Source: Planctomycetota bacterium
GTDB taxonomy: Bacteria > Planctomycetota > MHYJ01 > WSZJ01
DNA: 64,000 bases
Reading direction: 5' to 3'
Assembly: GCA_009773755.1 (NCBI GenBank)
Contig: WSZJ01000014.1
Coordinates: 1 to 64,000 of the forward strand
The number at the start of each line of letters is the position of its first letter. Position 1 is the stretch's first letter. The notes below the pieces were generated by a model. That model was not told where the DNA came from. It searched no databases and worked only from the letters and a program-made list of their open reading frames with translations. Positions 52,101-60,539 of the stretch are shown here, in pieces. The position numbers were made by a program, and so were the translations under genes.

Positions 52101-52220
52101 TGGGCGGATTCGGGCATCAACGCGCGCGCGACGAATCGCACGGGCTACACAACGCGAATCGTCAACGATAGTCTCGGGTTCCGTACGGCATCCGTCATCC
52201 GACTCTCAAGGACACCTTAA
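49158..52220 (+). CDS. Ser/Thr protein kinase with FGE/SUMF1-like C-terminus (paralog K4)
   Basis: HRDLKPANVM, LVVDWGLAKI, MAPEQAEG; YPVTCREYAEFLNDL, GVRGLAGNSRDFCLND, RGGRWADSG. Confidence 0.92.
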   Translation: MTGRNEPQELLYGLLALQMGKLRKQDLVGAVEIWLNDLDLERLGSSAAHRDLRSVLREQKLVASAAEEDVEAAVQCMPEAGPERGPAIEDDLRRCLLDLEPPQALRAWLLSLGARASQTPWSPVPREDRYVLSAEIGRGGLGSVFDAEDRDLGREVAIKVLRDGGQADAERFVREAKLTARLDHPNVVPVHDFGLLSASGGNPKLFLCMKRIRGRTLRDLVDGLCAGAAEARRTLSRARLLAIFQDVCLGVAYAHSRGIIHRDLKPANVMVGEFGETLVVDWGLAKIAGAPEEVTAEHPVRQVPDQDATQLTLAGSVLGTPAYMAPEQAEGRLEDVDARSDIYALGAILYVLLTWQLPWPAGPNPSTRRGLPMLPSERVAAEGPEGNPPVSPDLDAICLRAMAVRREDRFQSAMELHHEIQLFLEGVKDRERNHGLAEGAVAKAKAAMERQKRLVDDAKLAAEEAKKVLKELKPTDDKAALWAAQDRAKELEFGAIDAFGEANAELTVALGHEKEHLDARRLRAELHWKRYLEAEARDDEKEMRVDRAIVERYNDGPFDALLNGDGTLTVRTRAYPCLCLADGRTVKPEELAWQGYHPFSGRALDGHTRAEGLPALEPGEPVRLKVHAATCGAVALDGAEVWLFRYQEAGRRLMPGTPDFRATNVAVRCIAVPPAVVDALFEPSSPYRPQGPGLYLGRTPIDRQALPMGSYLLLVSHEGRAPQRVPVSIPRCGACEQEVTLFRPEEIPPGFIPIPAGAFGYQGDPLNPYAFPAETITVDDIFFARYPVTCREYAEFLNDLAKTRPEEAARRVPRGSPESDFYWTGPPGPERAEGPYAVPTEAWFAWAPAMVKSKARRLTGCPVDWEEDWPVFGVSWEDGMAYCAWKRGREARLTTLPHELEWEKSARGTDWRYFVWGRHWDDRWANANRSAPGGLRPSRVDEFSPDESPYGVRGLAGNSRDFCLNDPGPDYFGWRISRGGRWADSGINARATNRTGYTTRIVNDSLGFRTASVIRLSRTP

Positions 52221-52266
52221 CCCGCTCTTGTCTGTCCCGCCGTCCCTCACCACCGGGAGCTGTCGA

Positions 52267-54981
52267 GTGACTCGCGAAGCCGATCTGGAATTCGGGCTTG
52301 CCGTCCTGCGCCTGAAGTTCGTCACGCCGGAGCAGCTCGAACGCGTGATGGCGGCGCGGCTGGGCCCGGCGCTTCGTGACCAGTTGCTGGCGTCGGGGGC
52401 GCTGACCGAGGACCAGGCTCACGCCGCCGACGAAGCGGCGCGCGGCTCCGGCCGGTACCGCCTCGGGCCCGAACTCGGCCACGGCGCGCTGGGGCGGGTC
52501 GTGCAGGCGTTCGACTCGTCCCTCAAGCGCGACGTTGCGGTGAAACTGGTGCTCGAAAACCTTCCGGCGGAACTTCGCGAACGCTTCGTCCGCGAAGCCG
52601 AGCTTTCCGGCCGGCTCGAGCATCCGAACATCGTGCCGGTCTATGATTTCGGGGAGCTGGAGGGAAAGAAACTATTCCTCTGCATGAAGCGCGTCCACGG
52701 ACGCGACATGGCGAAGCTGCTGAAGGACCTGGTGAAGGGAGACGCGGCCACGTGCGAAATGTACTCGCGGGCGCGGCTGCTCGCGCTGTTCCAGGACATC
52801 TGTCTCGGCGTTGCGTTCGCGCACTCGAAGGGGATCATCCATCGCGACCTCAAGCCGTCGAACGTGATGATCGGCGATTACGGCGAAACGCTGATCGTGG
52901 ACTGGGGGCTCGCCAAGGAAAAGTCGGTAGTCGGGAGCCGGGAGTCGGGAGAAACGACGCTGACTGAGGCGAACACGACCGACGCGACGATCGTCTATGC
53001 GCGAGAGACGGGTTCGTCGTCTCGGACAATGGAGGGCGAGATCGTCGGCACGCCGGACTACATGCCGCCCGAGCAGGCCGCGGGGCGCCTTGCGGACGTG
53101 GACGAGCGCAGTGACATCTACTCGCTGGGCGCGATTCTTTTCGAGATCCTGACGTTCCAGCCGCCTATCGCGGCGAAGTCGCTGAAGGAGCTGCTCGGCA
53201 AGGTGCGCTCCGGCGTGGTGCGGAAGCCCTCGAGCGTCGTTGCCGCGATTCCGCAGGAGCTGGATGCGATCTGCCTGAAGGCGCTCGCGTTGAGGCGCGA
53301 AGACCGATACCAGACGGCGAAGGCGCTTCACGACGAAATCCAGCTCTTTCTCGAAGGAGTGAAGGAGCGCGAGCGCAGGAAGCAGGAGGCGCGCGAGCGT
53401 TTCGAGGCGGGGCGGCGGTGGTTCGCGCGGTACCGGGAGCTGCGGGGCGAGATCGAGGCCCAGGACAAGGTCGTCAAGGAGTGGGCCGGCAAGATCAAGC
53501 CGCACCAGCCGCCGGAGGAGAAACGGCCGCTGTGGGACGCCGAGGCGCGGCTGAGGGCGCTTCGCGAGGATCGCATCGAGGCGTTCGCGCAGGCGTCGGC
53601 GGAATTCGGCCAGGCGCTGACGGTGGACGCGGCGTCGGCAGAGGCCTCGGACGGAAAGTGCGAGTTGTATCTCGACCGGTTTCTGGAAGCGGAGGGGAAG
53701 CGGGATCGGGAAGAGATGCTGCTGAATCGCAAGGTGCTCGCGACGTACGACCGGGAAGGGAAGCACGCCGCGCGTCTGGACGCGCCGGGGAAGCTGACGC
53801 TTCGGACGTTTGCGTACGGCTGCGACTGCCTGCGGCCCGTGAAGCATCCGGAATGGCGCGTGGAAATCGCGGAGGCGGTCTCGGTCCCGTGGCGCGACGG
53901 CCGGCCGCGCCCGGACCTGCCCCTGACGGACACGGACTGCCCCGTCCCCGCCGTTTCGACGTTCCCTGAAGGCGTACGGTGGGGCCACACCGGGACGTGC
54001 GTCCGGCGCGAAGTCACGGGAGTCGAGGTTTCCATCGCGAATTACGAAGAGCGCGACAAGCGCCTCGTGCTGGGGCCAGAGCGCGTTCTCGGCCGGACGC
54101 CGCTTCCGGACGTCGTCGTGCCGCGCGGTTCGTGGCTGTGCGTCCTCCGGCACCCGGACTTCGCCCCTGTGCGCCTGCCGGTCCGGATGGACCGCGGCGG
54201 CGCGTGGACTCAGGAGGTCAACCTTTACCGGGCCGACGAAATCCCGGAGGGGTTCTGTTTCGTCCCCGGCGGACCGTTCATCTTCAGCGGCACCTGGGCG
54301 GGCGGCCACGAAGCGGAGACGAAGGTGACGGAGGACCTCTTCGTCGCGCGCTTCGCGACGACCTGCGCCGGGTACCTGGAGTTCCTGAACGACCTCTGCG
54401 CGCAAGGGCAGACGCCGGAAGCCCGCAAACGCCAGCCGCGCGAAGGAGACCGGAAGTGGTGGATCGAGGAGGGCGGGCGGTTCCGCCTGCCGACGCCCGC
54501 GGAAGACTCGAGGATGGAGTGGGACCTTCGCTGGCCTGTGCTCTCCGTGAACTGGTTCGACGCCGTGGCGTACTGCGCGTGGAAGTCGAAGCGTGACGGC
54601 CGGGTCCATGCGCTGCTGCACGAGGAGGAATACGAGAAGGCCGTGAGAGGCGTGGACGGCCGTGTCTTCTCCTACGGAAACGAGTACGACGGGAGCTACT
54701 CGCACACGAATGCTTCGATTCCCGGGAAAGTCACCCCGATGCCGGTGGATTCGTTCCCGATCGATGAATCGCCCTACGGTCTTCGCGGCCTCTCGGGAGG
54801 GATCATGACGTGGGGCTTCAGCGCGCCGCCGGTTCCCTTGCACGCCTGGCGCAGCCTCAGAGGCGGGACGTGGAACTATCCCTTCCCCTACGCGCGCACA
54901 GGCGAACGGCGCGGCGATCTGCCCACCAACGTGACCTCGCTCCACGGGTTGCGCGTCGTTGTGCGGCCGAGGAGTTCGTAA
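52267..54981 (+). CDS. Ser/Thr protein kinase with FGE/SUMF1-like C-terminus (paralog K5), GTG start
   Basis: VTREADLEFGLAVLRLKFVTPEQLERVM start; HRDLKPSNVM, LIVDWGLAKE, MPPEQAAG; GLRGLSGGIMTWGF, RGGTWNYPF. Confidence 0.9.
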   Translation: MTREADLEFGLAVLRLKFVTPEQLERVMAARLGPALRDQLLASGALTEDQAHAADEAARGSGRYRLGPELGHGALGRVVQAFDSSLKRDVAVKLVLENLPAELRERFVREAELSGRLEHPNIVPVYDFGELEGKKLFLCMKRVHGRDMAKLLKDLVKGDAATCEMYSRARLLALFQDICLGVAFAHSKGIIHRDLKPSNVMIGDYGETLIVDWGLAKEKSVVGSRESGETTLTEANTTDATIVYARETGSSSRTMEGEIVGTPDYMPPEQAAGRLADVDERSDIYSLGAILFEILTFQPPIAAKSLKELLGKVRSGVVRKPSSVVAAIPQELDAICLKALALRREDRYQTAKALHDEIQLFLEGVKERERRKQEARERFEAGRRWFARYRELRGEIEAQDKVVKEWAGKIKPHQPPEEKRPLWDAEARLRALREDRIEAFAQASAEFGQALTVDAASAEASDGKCELYLDRFLEAEGKRDREEMLLNRKVLATYDREGKHAARLDAPGKLTLRTFAYGCDCLRPVKHPEWRVEIAEAVSVPWRDGRPRPDLPLTDTDCPVPAVSTFPEGVRWGHTGTCVRREVTGVEVSIANYEERDKRLVLGPERVLGRTPLPDVVVPRGSWLCVLRHPDFAPVRLPVRMDRGGAWTQEVNLYRADEIPEGFCFVPGGPFIFSGTWAGGHEAETKVTEDLFVARFATTCAGYLEFLNDLCAQGQTPEARKRQPREGDRKWWIEEGGRFRLPTPAEDSRMEWDLRWPVLSVNWFDAVAYCAWKSKRDGRVHALLHEEEYEKAVRGVDGRVFSYGNEYDGSYSHTNASIPGKVTPMPVDSFPIDESPYGLRGLSGGIMTWGFSAPPVPLHAWRSLRGGTWNYPFPYARTGERRGDLPTNVTSLHGLRVVVRPRSS

Positions 54982-55039
54982 GCTCGTTCGAGGCGCCTCG
55001 CGCGATTGCCTGCGATCCGCGCTTGAGAGAATCCTGACG

Positions 55040-55267
55040 TCAAGCGACGGAATACTCTCGGATCTCGACTCGAACGCCTTCTTTCGCGGCTTGCTCGGCC
55101 GTCTGGAGCAACTCTGCGGAGGCGGCCTCGTCGATGTACGCCTCGCCGCAGACCGGGCAGACCTGTGCCGGCACTCCTCGAACGACCAGAGTCAGGGCGC
55201 CCCGCTCCAATGTCACGGTCGTCTTACCCGCAGCCGTGGCGCCATTCCTGCAGATCACGCAAATCAT
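55040..55267 (-). CDS. YgiT/MqsA-type zinc-finger antitoxin-like protein
   Basis: MICVICRNGATAAGKTTVTLERGALTLVVRGVPAQVCPVCGEAYIDEAASAELL: paired CxxC motifs. Confidence 0.8.
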   Translation of the reverse strand: MICVICRNGATAAGKTTVTLERGALTLVVRGVPAQVCPVCGEAYIDEAASAELLQTAEQAAKEGVRVEIREYSVA

Positions 55268-55389
55268 GTTCGTTTGCTCCTGAAGTCGGGGTACTCCTGG
55301 AGAACTTCTCCGCCCGCCACGACTCCGGCCGCGTCCGCAACTGAAATGCCGCGCTCGAACATCCGTTGGAGTGCGTGAAGCCGGAACAC
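55264..55389 (-). pseudogene. truncated DUF4258-like toxin
   Basis: VFRLHALQRMFERGISVADAAGVVAGGEVLQEYPDFRSKRT; ATGA overlap with the YgiT-type gene. The C-terminal half usual for DUF4258 is missing. Confidence 0.45.
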
Positions 55390-55572
55390 GAGGCGAGAGT
55401 AGGGCAGCGGTTCCTCCTTCAGGAAAAATGCGAACTCGGATTCTATCTCCTGCGAGTCGCGTCCGGGCGCGGGTTCTCAACCGCCGCGTCGTCGCCTTCG
55501 CGCCCAACCCGCCCCGCACGGTGTCGTTGTATGAGCAGGTATCGATGCCATATCCACCTGCAGGAGATCGCC

Positions 55573-56274
55573 ATGCGAGGATTTGTCCTTGTTTTTCCCA
55601 TGTGCGCCCTGGCCGCGGGTTGTGCGGGCAACGGCACTGATGCACGGCACGAAAAGTCCTCTGCGGCGACCGCGGTCGATGGCATTCACGCCGAGATCAA
55701 TCCCGTTCATCCGAAGATTGCGCGCGAGATCCAGAACGGGTCCGTGAGAATCGACTGGAACGGCCTCAGGTTGGAACAGCTCATCCATGGGGTCGCTCTC
55801 GCGACAGGTCGCGTCTTTGTCTTCGATCGGCGCAGAGTGGAAGGGAAGCCTCCGGCCAACCTCAGTCGCAGTTGCGAAATCCAGCTTCAACAGCTGTACC
55901 TGCTGCTGGAAACGGTTTTAGCAGGAAACCAACTTGCATGTTTGCCGCAGACGGTGCCGCTTTCCGCAGTGTCGAGTTGGGAGGTCCTCCGCGTAGTACC
56001 CCGAATGTATTCCCGCAAAGGAGCGAATCCCTACCTTGAAGAATCGAATTCCATTTCCGCGTCGGATATTCCGTTTCTGGTCGTCGCTGGACCTGACATG
56101 CCGGCGAGCGCGGTGAGGCGCGCCCTCGTTCGGATCCACCGAAGGTCAGGAATGCCAGGAACACACGGCTCATCCTTAGACCCTTCGGAACAAGCTACCG
56201 ACTCCGGGTCCGTAGACAACCCTCTCTGCGACCTTTTCCGCTTCCGGAGCCCCTATCCCCAGTGCCTGAGATAG
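55573..56274 (+). CDS. lipoprotein related to the N-terminal domain of the downstream GspD secretin
   Basis: MCALAAGCAG lipobox. IDWNGLRLEQLIHGVALATGRVFVFDRRRVEGKPPANLSRSCEIQLQQLYLLLETVLAGNQLACLPQ aligns with GspD VDWNGVTVENLIVMVSNLTGKAFIYDKEALKAKPPVNLSRPMQVTESGVYALFESVMAGMQLALVPK. Confidence 0.65.
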   Translation: MRGFVLVFPMCALAAGCAGNGTDARHEKSSAATAVDGIHAEINPVHPKIAREIQNGSVRIDWNGLRLEQLIHGVALATGRVFVFDRRRVEGKPPANLSRSCEIQLQQLYLLLETVLAGNQLACLPQTVPLSAVSSWEVLRVVPRMYSRKGANPYLEESNSISASDIPFLVVAGPDMPASAVRRALVRIHRRSGMPGTHGSSLDPSEQATDSGSVDNPLCDLFRFRSPYPQCLR

Positions 56275-56359
56275 CCTTCAACGGGTCCGGCATTCCCCGA
56301 AATCTCCAACTCGCCCCGCCCCCGCTCGTTAAACCTCTGCCCCCTTCCAGAGACCAAAC

Positions 56360-56962
56360 ATGTCCCCTGAAGAACGCGACCTTCTCAAGCGCTGCGAACG
56401 CGGAGAAGACGGCGCTTACCGCGAGCTGGTGGAGCGCTTCGAGCGGCCGCTGATCCAGTTCATCGTGCGGTACGTGGACGACAGGGCGCTGGCGGAGGAC
56501 CTGTTCCAGGAGACGTTTCTGCGGGTGATCAAGAACCTGCGCACGTACCGGCCGGAGGGCGCGTTCTCGACGTGGCTGTACACGATCGCGCGCAACCTGT
56601 GCCTCGACCACATCAAGCACGTGCGCAAGGTGAAGATGACGTCGATGGAGTCGCCGGTCGGTGAAGAGGGCGGCAAGGTGCTGTACCTGCAGGACGTGCT
56701 GCGGGACGGCGGGATGGCGCCGGATGACCGCGCGGAGTTGACCGAAGAGGAACAGCGCGTGCGCGAGTGCGTGTCGCAGTTGCCGCCAGTGAAGAAGGAA
56801 GCGCTGATCCTGCGCGTCTACCACAGCCTTTCCTACAAGGAGATTGCGGAGATCACCGACTGCCCGGTTGGGACGGCGAAGTTCCGGGTGCACGAAGCGA
56901 TGCAGGCTCTGGGAGAGCTTGTGAGAGCGGGTTCGGGAGGAGAAGCGGAGGCGGTGCTGTGA
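56360..56962 (+). CDS. RpoE-like ECF sigma factor
   Basis: DRALAEDLFQETFLRVIKNLRTYRPEGAFSTWLYTIARNLCLDHIK and LRVYHSLSYKEIAEITDCPVGTAKFRVHEAMQAL. Confidence 0.93.
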   Translation: MSPEERDLLKRCERGEDGAYRELVERFERPLIQFIVRYVDDRALAEDLFQETFLRVIKNLRTYRPEGAFSTWLYTIARNLCLDHIKHVRKVKMTSMESPVGEEGGKVLYLQDVLRDGGMAPDDRAELTEEEQRVRECVSQLPPVKKEALILRVYHSLSYKEIAEITDCPVGTAKFRVHEAMQALGELVRAGSGGEAEAVL

Positions 56963-57663
56963 GCTGCGCTGAAACGAAAAAGCTGCTGCCGGCGATGGTC
57001 CTCGGCGACCTTGAGGGAGCCGAGCGGGACGCGGCGGTGGAGCATCTGAAGAATTGCGAGGCGTGCCGCGTGGAGCGGGCGCATCTCGAGAAGACGCTTC
57101 GTATCGCGGAGAAGCTGCCGGTGGCCGCGGAGCCGAGCGGGACGCGGCGGATGCGCGTCGTCGCGGCGATGGCGGCCGCTTCGGCCGACGAGTCGCGTGT
57201 CGAGAAGCCGCGGCGGAGCGGCTGGAAGCGCTGGGGGCTGGCGGCGGCGGTGTTGATTGCCGTGCTCGGCACCGGCGTCGCGACGGGGCGGATCGGGTTT
57301 GCGGCGCCGACGTACCAGCTCAAGGTCGAGGACGTCCGCGGCGAGGCGCTGGTCAAGCGGGCCGACAGCCCGACGTGGGAGGCGCTTCTGCCCGGAACGA
57401 CGATCCTGATGGGTGACCGCGTGCTGACGAACGGCGGCCGCGTCTGGTTCCGTTCGAGCGCGAAGGACGTGATCGTGCTTGCGGACGGGTCGCAGATCAT
57501 GATCAACCGGTCGGATCTCGCGGCGCCCAGCGTCATGCTGGTCTACGGCGAGCTCTGGGCCGAGGTGACCCCGCGCGACAAGGGGCGCCTGCGCTTCGAA
57601 TCGGCCGAGAGCGAAGGATCGGTCGAGGTCATCGGGACGAAGTTCCACCTGGAGTACCGCTGA
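56959..57663 (+). CDS. anti-sigma factor: zinc-finger N-terminus, TM helix, FecR-like C-terminus
   Basis: GTG start overlapping the sigma stop; CAETKKLLPAMVLGDLEGAERDAAVEHLKNCEACRVE; WGLAAAVLIAVLGTGVATG; VRGEALVKRADSPTWEALLPGTTILMGDRVLTNGGRVWF. Confidence 0.87.
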   Translation: MSCAETKKLLPAMVLGDLEGAERDAAVEHLKNCEACRVERAHLEKTLRIAEKLPVAAEPSGTRRMRVVAAMAAASADESRVEKPRRSGWKRWGLAAAVLIAVLGTGVATGRIGFAAPTYQLKVEDVRGEALVKRADSPTWEALLPGTTILMGDRVLTNGGRVWFRSSAKDVIVLADGSQIMINRSDLAAPSVMLVYGELWAEVTPRDKGRLRFESAESEGSVEVIGTKFHLEYR

Positions 57664-58421
57664 TGAAAAACATGCTGAGGTTCGTGGCCGCTGTTGCGTT
57701 GACCGGTGGCCTTATGGTTGCCGGCGAGCCCGGCGGGATCGTGAGGGTCGACCTGCGCGACGTGCCGCTGGCCGAAGCGCTCGGGCGGCTCGAGAAGGAG
57801 ACCGGTCGCAAGTTTGAATACACCCCCGGCACGGTCGAGAGCCGGAGAGTGGATTTCGTAAAGAGCGGCACGGTCGCAGAGGTCCTCGCTGCTTTCGCGA
57901 CGACACTGGAAGTGACCGAATCGATCACGCTCGTTCCCGGCAAGGACGGAGCCCACAAACTCCTTCCCTTCACCAGGAAGCCCTCGACCAACCCGCGGCC
58001 CGTCGCGCGCAGCCGTCGCCTGGCCGTCGACGTCGTCGAGGGCACGGTGATGCTCTTCGGCGGGCAGGGAAGCGTCGCGGTCCGCGCGGGCGAGCGTTCC
58101 TGGGTCTACTCGGGCTCGCTTCCGGCCGCGCCTGTCCCGTGCGACCCCGCAACCGTGGCGCTGTGGCGCATGCCCGAGGCGCTGTCCGCGTCCTCCGGGC
58201 TCCAGGCGCGCGTTCCGCTGCCGGAAATCCGCTTCCAGCTCCTCGGTTACACCGAGTCCGGCCAGCCGATCGTCGAGTACGAGGTCAACGGCGCTCGCTG
58301 TGTCCTCGATTTCGGGACTCTCGACATCCCGGAGGAGGAGCGGCGCAAGATCGTGATCGAAAACGGCGAGCTGGTGGTGCCGATCAACGTCCGCGTGCAG
58401 ATCCCGAAGGCCGGCAAGTAA
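57663..58421 (+). CDS. secreted protein with secretin/TonB short N-terminal (STN)-like domain
   Basis: RVDLRDVPLAEALGRLEKETGRKFEYTPGTVESRRVDFVKSGTVAEVLAAFATTLEV; start overlaps the anti-sigma stop. Confidence 0.6.
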   Translation: MKNMLRFVAAVALTGGLMVAGEPGGIVRVDLRDVPLAEALGRLEKETGRKFEYTPGTVESRRVDFVKSGTVAEVLAAFATTLEVTESITLVPGKDGAHKLLPFTRKPSTNPRPVARSRRLAVDVVEGTVMLFGGQGSVAVRAGERSWVYSGSLPAAPVPCDPATVALWRMPEALSASSGLQARVPLPEIRFQLLGYTESGQPIVEYEVNGARCVLDFGTLDIPEEERRKIVIENGELVVPINVRVQIPKAGK

Positions 58422-58457
58422 CACCAACCCAAGCCGCACAACCCGACGGAGCCGAAC

Positions 58458-60539
58458 ATGCGCCGTGCCCTGACCGCTTTTCTTGTTCTTGTCGCCGCCG
58501 CTTCCGCCTCGTTCGCGCAGGCGCCGGAGCCGCCCAAGCCGGAGCCGCAGATCGACGTCGACTGGAACGGCGTGACGGTCGAAAACCTGATCGTGATGGT
58601 GTCGAACCTCACGGGGAAGGCGTTCATTTACGACAAGGAAGCGCTGAAGGCGAAGCCGCCGGTGAACCTGTCGCGGCCGATGCAGGTCACGGAGAGCGGC
58701 GTGTACGCGCTGTTCGAGTCGGTGATGGCGGGGATGCAGCTGGCGCTGGTGCCGAAGAATCTGGAAGTTGAGCGCGGAATGCCGACGATCGAGGTGATTA
58801 CGATCGTGAAGCGCGAAGAAAGCTCGAAGCAGCCCCTGGCGGTCGTGCTGAACGAAGCGGCGGACAAGCTCCTGGCGCGCGACCAGATGGTGACGGCGGT
58901 GATCGCGCTCCGGTACGCCAGCGCGCGCGACATCCTCGCGCCGGCGCAGGCGCTGCTGTCGGACCCGCGCAACGTTCTGGCGAGCGAAACGCTGAACGCG
59001 ATCATCATCACGGACTATGCGCTGAACGTGAAGCGCATCCAGGGGATCATCGCGATGATCGACCGGAAGCAGCCCGACGTGCTGCTCGAGGTGATCGCGC
59101 TGCGAAATGCCAGCGCGACTGAGCTGGAGCCGAAGCTGAACCAGCTCGTGCAGACGCTCCAGCGCGCGCAGCCACCGCGTCCCGGCGTGCCGGTGCCGCA
59201 GCAGGAGCAGGTGTCGATCGGGTCGGACTTCCGGACGAACTCGCTGATCGTGCTGGCGCTTCCCGACCGCATGACGCAGATCAAGGACATGATCGCGAAG
59301 CTGGACATCCGGCCCGAGCGTTCGCCGACGAATCTGCACGTCTACCGGCTGAAGCACGCGCGGGCCGAGCAACTCGCTACGGTGCTGCAGTCGATCTTCG
59401 GAGGCGGAACCACGAGCGCAGCGGCGCCGAGGCCGGGCGCGGGGCAGCCTCTGCGCGGCGGCGACGCCGTGACGGGCGGAGCGCAGGCGCCTCCGAACCA
59501 GCAGGTGCAGGTGTCGATCACGGCCGATCTCCAGAACAACGCGCTTCTCGTGGTCGCGACGCCGGAGGTCTGGGACGCGATGGAAGCGTTCATCGCGGAG
59601 CTCGACAAGCGCCGGCCGCAGGTCGTCATCGAGGCCGCCATTTTCGAAATCAACGACAACGACTCGTTCGATCTCGGCGTCGAACTGGCCGCGGCCGCGA
59701 ATCCCGCGGATGGCAGGACGCGAGGCTTCGGCGGCGCGAACTTCGGGCTCGGCACGCTCTCCGACACCGACGGCGACCTCATCCCCGACATCAAGATCCC
59801 CGACACCAGTCTCACCGGCTTCACCGGAGGTCTGTTCCGCGGCGCCGCCGGCAAACTTCCGATCCTGCTCCACGCGATGAGCGAGAAGCGCAAGATCAAC
59901 GTGCTCTCGCTCCCGCAGGTGACGACGAATGACAACGAGGCCGCGACGCTGACGCTGACCGAAATCGTGACGACGGCGACGACCTCCCAGGGAACTGCGA
60001 CGACCAACACTTCGGCAGGCCCGACAACCTCCGCCGGCATCACGCTCAAGATCACGCCGCACATCTCCGCCGACAACTACCTGCAGCTCGAAGTCGATCT
60101 CACCGTGTCGCAATTCCAGGCGCGCCCGACGGCCAATGCGACCGTTCCTCCGCCCGTCACGAACCGCTCGGTCGTCACCAAGGTCACCCTCCCCAACACC
60201 TACACCGTCGTCATCGGCGGCCTCGTGAGCGACCAGCTCCGCGAAACCGTCACCGGCATCCCGATCCTCCAGGAAATCCCGATCCTCGGTAACCTCTTCC
60301 AGCGCACCGTCAAGGACGGCACCAAAGTCACCCTCTACCTTTTCATCACACCCATCATCCTCAGCGACCCCGACTTCACCGACTTCAAGCGCCTGACGCT
60401 GCGCAAACAGGAAGCGATCTTCCGCCTCTCCAAGCGCTGGGTCGGCGAGCACCAGCTCGGCGAGCACGAACCGAACGCCGCGGACCTCTTCGAATTCCAC
60501 AGCCCCTTCAAGAAGGGCGCGGGGGAGAAGACCAGGTAA
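58458..60539 (+). CDS. gspD: type II secretion system secretin
   Basis: N-domains followed by the secretin domain (RRPQVVIEAAIFEIN...VLSLPQVTTNDNEAATLTLTEIV...TYTVVIGGLVSDQLRETVTGIPILQEIPILGNLFQ). Confidence 0.93.
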   Translation: MRRALTAFLVLVAAASASFAQAPEPPKPEPQIDVDWNGVTVENLIVMVSNLTGKAFIYDKEALKAKPPVNLSRPMQVTESGVYALFESVMAGMQLALVPKNLEVERGMPTIEVITIVKREESSKQPLAVVLNEAADKLLARDQMVTAVIALRYASARDILAPAQALLSDPRNVLASETLNAIIITDYALNVKRIQGIIAMIDRKQPDVLLEVIALRNASATELEPKLNQLVQTLQRAQPPRPGVPVPQQEQVSIGSDFRTNSLIVLALPDRMTQIKDMIAKLDIRPERSPTNLHVYRLKHARAEQLATVLQSIFGGGTTSAAAPRPGAGQPLRGGDAVTGGAQAPPNQQVQVSITADLQNNALLVVATPEVWDAMEAFIAELDKRRPQVVIEAAIFEINDNDSFDLGVELAAAANPADGRTRGFGGANFGLGTLSDTDGDLIPDIKIPDTSLTGFTGGLFRGAAGKLPILLHAMSEKRKINVLSLPQVTTNDNEAATLTLTEIVTTATTSQGTATTNTSAGPTTSAGITLKITPHISADNYLQLEVDLTVSQFQARPTANATVPPPVTNRSVVTKVTLPNTYTVVIGGLVSDQLRETVTGIPILQEIPILGNLFQRTVKDGTKVTLYLFITPIILSDPDFTDFKRLTLRKQEAIFRLSKRWVGEHQLGEHEPNAADLFEFHSPFKKGAGEKTR

